Positions 1-5,488 of a stretch of DNA of 14,141 nucleotides are shown in pieces. The stretch comes from Syntrophobacterales bacterium. Its GTDB lineage: Bacteria; Desulfobacterota; Syntrophia; Syntrophales; UBA6807. The stretch is from positions 1-14,141 of the forward strand of contig JAGGSD010000422.1 in NCBI GenBank assembly GCA_021159265.1. The letters are read 5' to 3'. Within the stretch, counting starts at the first letter, position 1. Every line of letters starts with the position of its first letter. The translations under genes were made by a program, and so were the position numbers. Below the pieces are notes generated by a model, which was given only the letters and a program-made list of their open reading frames with translations, made no database searches and was not told the DNA's origin.

Positions 1-3
1 GGG

Positions 4-98
4 TCTGATTTCCTTCTCATTACAATGCCGTAAAACGGCATAGTGGAGCTTTTTACGAGACCATCAAAGATAAATTGATGCGACCAGCGGAAATCAGA
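4..98. repeat. Inverted repeat / structured leader before rnpA
   Basis: A 10-bp arm at 4-13 (TCTGATTTCC) is the exact reverse complement of 89-98 (GGAAATCAGA). Between them is a perfect 7-bp hairpin, ATGCCGT (25-31), AAA, ACGGCAT (35-41), with no T-run directly after it. It could be a folded rnpA leader, a degraded repeat element or an rpmH-rnpA processing structure. Function is unknown. The pairing is read directly; the RNA structure is inferred. Confidence 0.4.
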
Positions 99-119
99 GT
101 TTATGCCTGTCTTTATGGA

Positions 120-467
120 ATGAAAGTATATTCTTTTGGCAAAGATGAGAGAATACGTAAGAGAAAAGACTTCTTGAAAATATATCAAGACGGAGCAAGA
201 ATTAGCTCGAAAAACTTTATCACTATCTTAAGTCCCAATCAAACGGGAACAAGAAGGCTGGGAATAACGGTTACAAAGAGCGTCGGAAATTCGGTAAAAA
301 GAAACAGGGTTAAGCGTCTACTAAGGGAATTTTTCAGATTAAACAAAGATAAATTGCCTGATTCACAAGATATGGTAATCATCGTAAAAAAGGATATTCC
401 TTTCCTTAAATATCAGGACGTTTGCGCGGAGCTGAAAGATCTTTTTTTGGAAAGAGCTGATATTTGA
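120..467 (+). CDS. rnpA: Ribonuclease P protein component
   Basis: This is the small basic protein subunit of RNase P, which helps the catalytic RNA bind pre-tRNA and remove the 5' leader. The 115-residue product has the usual family length. It shows the N-terminal FGKDERIRKRKDF segment, the core RLGITVTKSVGNSVKRN and the signature RNRVKRLLREFF, whose arginines contact RNA. The ATG at 120 is chosen because family members begin at this point; an in-frame extension to a TTG at 75 has no ribosome site and adds non-family sequence. The site before 120 is itself weak (GGA directly upstream). It is the first gene of the conserved block and ends 4 nt before yidD. rpmH, its usual upstream partner, is not visible and may lie just left of the window. 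Confidence 0.95.
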   Translation: MKVYSFGKDERIRKRKDFLKIYQDGARISSKNFITILSPNQTGTRRLGITVTKSVGNSVKRNRVKRLLREFFRLNKDKLPDSQDMVIIVKKDIPFLKYQDVCAELKDLFLERADI

Positions 468-471
468 AATA

Positions 472-696
472 ATGTTTGCACAAATTTTGAAAAAGATATT
501 TATCTTTTTAATAAGATCCTACCAGATAGCTATATCACCCTTTTTCCCCAGCAGTTGCCGTTTTTATCCAACGTGCTCTGAATACGCGATAACAGCCGTT
601 AAACGTTTCGGCCCCTTCAAGGGCTGCTTCCTTGCCCTTAAACGCATACTTCGGTGTCATCCCCTGAATCCCGGTGGTTACGATCCAGTAGAATAG
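472..696 (+). CDS. yidD: Membrane protein insertion efficiency factor YidD
   Basis: A 74-residue peripheral membrane protein of the YidD (Haemolysin-E-like, DUF37) family, which assists YidC-dependent insertion of inner-membrane proteins. Family marks are an N-terminal amphipathic/hydrophobic helix (about residues 5-22), the cysteine motif SSCRFYPTCSEYA and the closing motif HPLNPGGYDPV. Length is normal. It starts 4 nt after the rnpA stop with no strong ribosome site, so translational coupling to rnpA is likely. It ends about 30 nt before yidC. The rnpA-yidD-yidC order is the standard bacterial arrangement and supports the assignment. Confidence 0.96.
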   Translation: MFAQILKKIFIFLIRSYQIAISPFFPSSCRFYPTCSEYAITAVKRFGPFKGCFLALKRILRCHPLNPGGYDPVE

Positions 697-728
697 TCAA
701 AGCAGAGCACGAAAATGGAGGTTTCTAA

Positions 729-2348
729 ATGGACAAGAGAACATTGCTTGCTGTAACCTTGTCACTTTTATTGATAATGGGTTACCAGCACTTTTTTGTA
801 AAAAAACCTGTTCCCAGTCAACAGGCACCTGCATCTGTACAGGAAACGGAAAGCATTGCCGCTGGCAGCGAAACAAAAATTGCAACGAAGACAACATCTT
901 CTCTCCCCAGATCGTTAGTTAAAACAGATAATGCCGGCGCCCCTGGAGAAGATATAACAGTTGAAACCCCCCTCTATATAGCTATCTTTAATACTAAGGG
1001 TGCTGCTCTCAAATCCTTTAAGCTGAAAAACTACAAGACTGATCTAAGCAAGAACTCCAAGCCCGTTGAATTGGTCAGCCTTAATAAAAATATGAATTAT
1101 CCTCTGAGCCTATCGTTTCCAAAATCAAGTGTGAATATTGCTCCAAATGTGATTTATGAAGCGGATAAAACCTCTGTAAATCTCATGAGGAAAATGAATG
1201 TTCAGAAATTAACATTTTCACGTTCATACCCGGGTGAAATAGAGATAGAGAGGATTTATACTTTCTATCCGGAGAAATACTCCTTTGACCTTACGGTAAA
1301 CGTCAGGAACTTATCAAAAGACATTATAAAAGAAAGCGCGCTCCTGAGCTGGAACCAGTATGTCGATCCTGAAACCAGAACAGGCAGGTACAGTCATGAG
1401 GGCCCCATATCTTACGTAAAGGAAAAAATTCACAGAGAAAAAGTGAAGAAGCTCGGGGCGCCGAAATTCCTTGGGCCTGATGTGTCCTGGGGAGGATTCG
1501 AAAGCAAGTATTTTATAGTTGCTCCCATACCCCAGCAACCTTCGCTCACAAATCTTGTTATCTCAAAGGATTCAGAAAATGTCGTTTCCGTAAGTCTGGA
1601 AGGACCTAAAAACATTATTTTACCCGGTCAATCAGGAACGTTTAAATATAATATATATATCGGCCCAAAGGATTACGATATCCTCAAGTCGGAGGAAGTG
1701 GGGCTTGAAAATTCCATTGATTTCGGTTCCTGGATAAAGTGGCTTGCTCTGCCGCTTTTGATAGCTCTTAAATTTATCTACCAGTACGTCCACAACTACG
1801 GTATCGCCATAATTATATTGACATTGCTGGTAAAGATCATTTTCTGGCCTCTGGGCAACATAAGTTACAAATCCATGAAGGGAATGCAGCAGCTTCAGCC
1901 CAAGATGACCGAGATTCGTGAAAAGTATAAGGATGATAAGCAAAGAATAAATCAGGAAACAATGGCGCTATACAAGACATACAAGATAAACCCCCTGAGC
2001 GGATGTCTTCCCATGTTAATCCAGATTCCCGTTTTCTTCGGCCTTTATAAAGCGCTTCTCTACGCGATAGAACTTCGTCATTCACCCTTTTTCTTCTGGA
2101 TACAGGATCTGTCCGCCAAAGATCCTTACTATATTACACCAATCATCATGGGAGCAACCATGTTCCTGCAGCAGAAAATGTCTCCACAGCCTGGAGGAAA
2201 TGAAATGCAGGCAAAACTCATGATGTTGATGCCCGTAATTTTTACATTCATGTTTTTAAATTTTCCATCGGGACTGGTAATTTACTGGCTGTTTAACAAT
2301 ATCCTGAGCATCGGTCAGCAGTACTACATCAACAAACGAAACTCATAA
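729..2348 (+). CDS. yidC: Membrane protein insertase YidC
   Basis: A 539-residue Gram-negative-type YidC (Oxa1 family), which inserts and folds inner-membrane proteins alone or with SecYEG. There is one N-terminal membrane segment (about residues 6-23), a large periplasmic P1 domain (about 75-320) and a C-terminal five-helix insertase core. The core shows membrane stretches near 336-376, 423-445, 466-482 and 497-528. Core motifs include NPLSGCLPMLIQIPVFFGLY and LSAKDPYYITPIIMG. The positive residue in the hydrophilic groove, arginine in E. coli (VRGIMYPL), aligns with Lys369 here (VKIIFWPL). A good ribosome site, GGAGG at 717-721, precedes the ATG. Jag follows after 14 nt. Confidence 0.98.
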   Translation: MDKRTLLAVTLSLLLIMGYQHFFVKKPVPSQQAPASVQETESIAAGSETKIATKTTSSLPRSLVKTDNAGAPGEDITVETPLYIAIFNTKGAALKSFKLKNYKTDLSKNSKPVELVSLNKNMNYPLSLSFPKSSVNIAPNVIYEADKTSVNLMRKMNVQKLTFSRSYPGEIEIERIYTFYPEKYSFDLTVNVRNLSKDIIKESALLSWNQYVDPETRTGRYSHEGPISYVKEKIHREKVKKLGAPKFLGPDVSWGGFESKYFIVAPIPQQPSLTNLVISKDSENVVSVSLEGPKNIILPGQSGTFKYNIYIGPKDYDILKSEEVGLENSIDFGSWIKWLALPLLIALKFIYQYVHNYGIAIIILTLLVKIIFWPLGNISYKSMKGMQQLQPKMTEIREKYKDDKQRINQETMALYKTYKINPLSGCLPMLIQIPVFFGLYKALLYAIELRHSPFFFWIQDLSAKDPYYITPIIMGATMFLQQKMSPQPGGNEMQAKLMMLMPVIFTFMFLNFPSGLVIYWLFNNILSIGQQYYINKRNS

Positions 2349-2362
2349 AACGAGGCGACAAC

Positions 2363-3100
2363 ATGGATACGAAAACTCTGGAAATCGAAGAGAAAACCAT
2401 TGACGCGGCTATCAAAAAAGCATGTGAAGAATTTAATCTGCCCAGGGAAAAATTGAACATAGATATTCTGTCTGAAGGCGCCTCAGGTTTTTTAGGCATT
2501 GTAGGCTCTAAAAAGGCTCGAATCAAAGCCAGCCCAATGTTTATTAACCTGGATTTGGACAATCCTCAGGAGGAAAAATCAAAACGGACCATTAAACAGT
2601 CAGATTTTCAGGAGGGGAATTTACAAAAGGATGAAGAAACTGAAGAATCTCTTACGATTAAGGCAAAAGAGCGCTTGGATGGCATACTCAAACGAATGGG
2701 TATTGATTTTCCTGTCCATGTCAAAGAAACTCCGGAATCCATAACACTGACAATTGAAGGGGACGGCAGCGGTCTTCTCATAGGCAGAGGGGGACAGACG
2801 CTGGATGCCTTGCAGTATATGGTAAATAAAACAATAGATAAGAATGGCAAATCTCGAAAAAGGATTATTCTGGATACGGAAGATTACAGAAAAAAGAGGG
2901 GTGAGACACTGGTTGCCCTTGCAAAGAAACTGGGAGAAAAAGTAAAAAGAACGGGAAAACCCGTTACTGTCAGCCCCATGAATTCCCATGATCGCAGAAT
3001 AGTTCATATGGCTCTGCAAGGTGATAGGCAATTAACCACAAGGAGCCGTGGAGAGGGAACCTTCAGAAAGATTATTATATTGCCATCCAGAAAGGGATAA
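2363..3100 (+). CDS. jag: RNA-binding protein Jag/KhpB (Jag_N-KH-R3H)
   Basis: A 245-residue single-strand nucleic-acid binding protein, called Jag, SpoIIIJ-associated protein or KhpB. In firmicutes it partners KhpA and affects cell elongation and division through RNA binding; its role in proteobacteria is less clear. Domains in order are a Jag_N domain (about 1-57, with the family segment EGASGFLGIVGSKKARI), an acidic linker (about 65-95), a KH domain (about 97-175, with the GxxG loop GRGG at 141-144) and an R3H domain (about 180-243, with R211-x3-H215). The ATG follows a GAGG-type ribosome site, 14 nt after the yidC stop. Jag directly after yidC is the canonical order. Confidence 0.96.
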   Translation: MDTKTLEIEEKTIDAAIKKACEEFNLPREKLNIDILSEGASGFLGIVGSKKARIKASPMFINLDLDNPQEEKSKRTIKQSDFQEGNLQKDEETEESLTIKAKERLDGILKRMGIDFPVHVKETPESITLTIEGDGSGLLIGRGGQTLDALQYMVNKTIDKNGKSRKRIILDTEDYRKKRGETLVALAKKLGEKVKRTGKPVTVSPMNSHDRRIVHMALQGDRQLTTRSRGEGTFRKIIILPSRKG

Positions 3101-3113
3101 AGTCTTGGTTGCC

Positions 3114-3134
3114 GGATGCTGGACACTCGATACT
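3114..3134. repeat. Heptanucleotide repeat tract (GGATRCT-like, 3 copies)
   Basis: Three consecutive 7-mers, GGATGCT, GGACACT and CGATACT, lie just after the jag stop. The second and third copies overlap a potential 8-bp stem in which 3122-3129 (GACACTCG) pairs with 3148-3155 (CGGGTGTC, one G-T pair). No T-run follows, so it is not a convincing terminator. Confidence 0.5.
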
Positions 3135-3172
3135 GGTTATTATATTACGGGTGTCGACAATGGATATAAAAA

Positions 3173-3207
3173 CCTGAAACCTGAAACCTGAAAGCTGAAA
3201 CTTGAAA
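3173..3207. repeat. Heptanucleotide tandem repeat (CCTGAAA, 5 copies)
   Basis: Five head-to-tail 7-mers: CCTGAAA three times, then GCTGAAA, then CTTGAAA. The last, variant copy contains the TTG used as the mnmE start. Heptanucleotide arrays of this type are known from intergenic regions of several bacterial groups. The tract occupies the position where a ribosome site would normally be. Confidence 0.85.
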
Positions 3208-4590
3208 CTTTTACAAAAAGATACAATAGCAGCCATAGCCACGCCATGTGGTGTGGGTGGAATAGGAATCATAAGGATCAGTGGGTCGGATTCAGAAGAA
3301 ATCGGGCGCCTTCTGTTTAAGTCCAAAAAAAGTATCTCCTCGTTTAAAAGTCATTATCTGTACAGCGGAAATATTGTATCACCAACGACGGGTGCCATTC
3401 TCGATGAGGTTTTGCTCTCTGTTATGAGAAAACCTCACTCCTACACAGGAGAGGATGTTCTGGAAATTAATTGCCACGGTGGCCCGGTCGTTCTTGAGGC
3501 AGTCCTTAGTGAAGTCATAAAGGCAGGGGCGCGTCTCGCAGAGCCGGGAGAATTTACCAGAAGGGCTTTCATGAACAACAGGCTTGACCTGTCTCAGGCC
3601 GAGGCAGTAATCGACCTTATTATGGCTAAGACAGACAGGGGGCTTAATCTCGCTCTTTCCCATCTCAAGGGAGATCTGTCAAAAAAGATCAATGATCTCC
3701 GCTCTTCTATAATTGATCTTCTTTCGATTGTTGAGATATCGATCGATTTTACTGAAGAAGATATTCATACCTCACCAGTGTCAGAGCTTTCTGATTCTAT
3801 CCAACACATTATAACTTCTATCGATGAAATTCTTTCTACATACGGTGAAGGAAAAATACTGAGAGAAGGTCTGTCCGTTGTCATTACGGGAAAGCCTAAC
3901 GTTGGAAAATCAAGTCTCCTGAACAGACTCCTTAATGAAAACAGGGCCATTGTTACTTCTGTGCCTGGGACCACAAGGGATTTTATTGAAGAAGTGATCA
4001 ATATAAAGGGGATCCCCGTGAAATTTATTGATACAGCAGGAATCAGGGATGTTGAGAATGTAGTAGAGCAAGAGGGGATAAGGCTGGTCTGGGAGAAGGT
4101 TTTATCATCGGATATAGTTGTTATACTCCTTGATGGAAGTAAAAACCTCACAGAAGAAGACATGGAAGTTATTGAGAAAAATAAGAACGGTGAAATCATA
4201 CTGGCCGTCAATAAAAACGATCTTCCCCCAACGCTGAGAAACAACGCTCTCAGTAAAATACTTCCGGGGGTTAAACCTTTGTGGATCTCGGCAAAATATG
4301 GAGATGGCATTCCTGCTCTGAAGGAAGAAATTTATGCCCGAACGCTTCAAAACGGGCAGAAAGATATACAATCGAATGTCATCCTGACAAACCTTCGTCA
4401 CAAAATTGCCCTTGAAAAAGCGGGCGAACTCCTCGCAAAAGCAAAAAGAAATATAATCAGGGAAATTTCCCCCGAGCTGGCAGCCTTTGATATGAGAGAG
4501 GCTCTCAAAAGCCTGGGTGAAATTGTGGGAGAAACAACAAATGAAGATGTCCTGGACAAGATTTTCGCGAATTTTTGCATTGGGAAATAA
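3202..4590 (+). CDS. mnmE: tRNA uridine-5-carboxymethylaminomethyl modification GTPase MnmE
   Basis: A 462-residue GTPase that, with MnmG, modifies carbon 5 of the wobble uridine (U34) in certain tRNAs, using a methylenetetrahydrofolate-derived carbon. The N-terminal formyl-THF-binding domain begins DTIAAIATPCGVGGIGIIRI (residues 7-26). A helical domain follows, interrupted by the G domain: G1 GKPNVGKSS (230-238), the GTTRD segment (256-260), G3 DTAG (277-280) and G4 NKND (337-340). The C-terminus is the diagnostic CIGK with catalytic Cys459. The start is the TTG at 3202: an in-frame TGA lies 6 nt upstream and no ATG/GTG gives a full N-terminus. No ribosome site is visible because the start lies in the heptamer tract, so translation may be weak or tract-dependent. 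Confidence 0.96.
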   Translation: MKLLQKDTIAAIATPCGVGGIGIIRISGSDSEEIGRLLFKSKKSISSFKSHYLYSGNIVSPTTGAILDEVLLSVMRKPHSYTGEDVLEINCHGGPVVLEAVLSEVIKAGARLAEPGEFTRRAFMNNRLDLSQAEAVIDLIMAKTDRGLNLALSHLKGDLSKKINDLRSSIIDLLSIVEISIDFTEEDIHTSPVSELSDSIQHIITSIDEILSTYGEGKILREGLSVVITGKPNVGKSSLLNRLLNENRAIVTSVPGTTRDFIEEVINIKGIPVKFIDTAGIRDVENVVEQEGIRLVWEKVLSSDIVVILLDGSKNLTEEDMEVIEKNKNGEIILAVNKNDLPPTLRNNALSKILPGVKPLWISAKYGDGIPALKEEIYARTLQNGQKDIQSNVILTNLRHKIALEKAGELLAKAKRNIIREISPELAAFDMREALKSLGEIVGETTNEDVLDKIFANFCIGK

Positions 4591-4634
4591 GTTTACAGCA
4601 AGCGCAGGTTATTTTTGAATTTAATCAGTTTCAC

Positions 4635-4640
4635 AGGAGG
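4635..4640 (+). promoter_or_regulatory. Ribosome binding site AGGAGG
   Basis: A perfect AGGAGG lies 7 nt before the ATG at 4648. It decides the start of the small protein there over an upstream in-frame TTG at 4615. Confidence 0.85.
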
Positions 4641-4647
4641 TCAAGCA

Positions 4648-5022
4648 ATGGAGCAATATATTCATCAAGAGTTGGAGAAGGAAGTAAAATCTATTTCCGG
4701 GAGCTACACCCTTGTCGAGGAGGAGCATCTAATCTACAGAGGGAGAAAAGTACTTTACGTTGTTGGTTTCGCTATGGTGGATAGTTCCTGTTGTGGTGTA
4801 GGCGGTTGTCGTTTTATCAACATTCCCGGTTATGTGGTTTCATGGAAGAGGGAAAAAGATGTTTCCGGCCTCCCTGTAAGTGAGATTGAGCCGATAACAG
4901 AAGAAGAGGAACAAAAAGAAATAAAAAAACTCCTGGAATTTAAATATCCGCACTCGCAAATACATTTTTATCTCACGGAAACCGATTTTAAAGGGCATAT
5001 CAATGACTCTGTTGATTTATGA
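4648..5022 (+). CDS. Small uncharacterised protein with CCGVGGC motif
   Basis: I do not recognise this 124-residue protein by name. It has no signal peptide or membrane segment and is probably cytoplasmic. The N-terminal half looks like a compact alpha-beta fold with the string SSCCGVGGCRFINIPGYV around residues 47-64. Cys48, Cys49 and Cys54 suggest a metal or Fe-S site or a redox pair. An acidic, charged stretch (about 80-95) follows. It starts 57 nt after mnmE on the same strand with a strong ribosome site, so it may be read from the same transcript. The last five residues, DSVDL, lie in an inverted repeat (5003-5019), so the native C-terminus may have been altered by a repeat insertion. 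That it is a real gene is well supported by the ribosome site and codon structure; its function is unknown. Confidence 0.75.
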   Translation: MEQYIHQELEKEVKSISGSYTLVEEEHLIYRGRKVLYVVGFAMVDSSCCGVGGCRFINIPGYVVSWKREKDVSGLPVSEIEPITEEEEQKEIKKLLEFKYPHSQIHFYLTETDFKGHINDSVDL

Positions 5023-5226
5023 GGATTTTCGTTCAAGATCAAGCCTGCCTGTGTGTTGCCTGTCTGCGCCTGCCTGTGCCGCCTGCACGGCAGACAGGGC
5101 ATGCGAAAAAAATAACGGTTCGACTGAGCACGCCGAAGTCTGCAGGCATATAGTTGATATTCCGAGGATTATTTTTTGAGCATAACGCAGAGATAGGGCG
5201 AAAAGACCTTAAATCAACAGAGTCAT
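5003..5226. repeat. MITE-like inverted-repeat element between small gene and riboswitch
   Basis: A perfect 17-bp inverted repeat pairs 5003-5019 (ATGACTCTGTTGATTTA) with 5210-5226. Similarity continues imperfectly inward (AGG..TTTTCG) for about 10 more bases. The interior is non-coding and hairpin-rich: an 11-bp direct repeat GCCTGCCTGTG (5043-5053 and 5068-5078), a hairpin at 5072-5100, and the string TTCGACTGAGCACGCCGAAG near 5119-5138, which resembles dispersed intergenic repeats seen in many bacteria. No transposase is present. A non-autonomous mobile element is the simplest reading, but target-site duplications are not obvious. Confidence 0.55.
5072..5100. repeat. GC-rich hairpin (CCTGT...ACAGG)
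   Basis: GCCTGTGCCG and CGGCAGACAGGGC fold into an imperfect GC-rich stem: CCTGT pairs with ACAGG and GCCG with CGGC. No T-run follows on the + strand; the run of A after 5105 would give a U-tract only for leftward transcription beginning outside the stem, so terminator function is unclear. It is probably part of the surrounding repeat element. Confidence 0.5.
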
Positions 5227-5268
5227 CAATTTTCATACTTTCCATTACATAAGGCAGCTACAAAGATC

Positions 5269-5297
5269 TTGACTTTTCCATAGCGATTTTCTAAAAA
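5269..5297 (+). promoter_or_regulatory. Sigma70-like promoter for the fluoride-riboswitch operon
   Basis: TTGACT (5269-5274, five of six consensus positions) is separated by exactly 17 nt from TAAAAA (5292-5297, four of six). Transcription would begin near 5303-5306, a few bases before the riboswitch aptamer at 5309. The fit of spacing and position makes this convincing despite the imperfect -10 box. Confidence 0.7.
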
Positions 5298-5308
5298 AGT
5301 AGCAATAA

Positions 5309-5390
5309 GGGGATGGAGTCCCCCACATAATTGTCCAACCGCTTCAAAAGGGCTAATGACTCCTGTCGCGTGATGTTTGTGCGGCGGGAG
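5309..5390 (+). promoter_or_regulatory. Fluoride riboswitch (crcB motif)
   Basis: The aptamer shows the crcB-motif layout. A P1 hairpin has stem GGGG (5309-5312) with CCCC (within 5320-5324) and the conserved GATGGAGT loop. A linker with AACCGC follows, then a short P2 (GCTT 5341-5344 with GGGC 5350-5353), then the conserved CTAATGACTCCT. The loop GGAGU (5315-5319) is perfectly complementary to ACUCC (5359-5363), giving the pseudoknot that builds the fluoride/Mg site in known structures. The 3' half also pairs with downstream sequence: 5360-5369 forms a 10-bp stem (two G-U pairs) with 5381-5390. That stem excludes the pseudoknot and hides GGCGGG (5383-5388), which could otherwise act as antiterminator. 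The predicted logic is ON with fluoride. Confidence 0.88.
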
Positions 5391-5405
5391 ATGAAATTAC
5401 TTTTA

Positions 5406-5427
5406 CCCGCCTCGTGGCGGTTTTTTT
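5406..5427 (+). terminator. Riboswitch-controlled intrinsic terminator
   Basis: The stem CCGCC (5407-5411), loop TCGT, GGCGG (5416-5420) is followed by seven T (5421-5427). The left arm, extended to CCCGCC (5406-5411), can instead pair with GGCGGG at 5383-5388 to form an antiterminator. The two folds are mutually exclusive, making this the expression platform of the upstream fluoride riboswitch. Confidence 0.88.
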
Positions 5428-5478
5428 ATGCCTGCCTTCACACCAACAACAGATTCCAGTAAAGGTAAAAAGTCAATT

Positions 5479-5484
5479 GGAGGA
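5479..5484 (+). promoter_or_regulatory. Ribosome binding site GGAGGA
   Basis: GGAGGA lies 4 nt before the ATG at 5489. It sets the start of the dynamin-like gene; the upstream in-frame GTG at 5414 lies inside the terminator loop and is not credible. Confidence 0.85.
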
Positions 5485-5488
5485 ATTC

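Noticed and set aside
75..119. N-terminal extension of rnpA from a TTG
   Set aside because: No ribosome site, and family members start at the residue encoded at 120.
3122..3155. Possible terminator after jag
   Set aside because: The stem pairs 8 bp but no T-run follows, so termination is not supported.
3765..4310. A 181-codon minus-strand frame inside mnmE
   Set aside because: Composition is serine-rich antisense of a clear gene, with no domain or ribosome site.
4575..4784. A 69-codon + strand reading frame across the mnmE end and the small gene
   Set aside because: It overlaps two better supported genes in another frame and has no ribosome site or recognisable protein.
5039..5245. A 68-codon minus-strand frame over the repeat region
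   Set aside because: Its translation mirrors the inverted repeat (it contains the same DSVDL string) and runs through hairpins; an artefact of the repeat.
5023..5268. CRISPR-like or tandem array in the GCCTG-rich stretch
   Set aside because: The repeats are short (9-11 bp), irregular and lack unique spacers of constant length.
5414..5488. Upstream GTG extension of the dynamin-like gene
   Set aside because: It begins inside the terminator loop, lacks a ribosome site and adds non-family sequence; ATG 5489 has GGAGGA in front.
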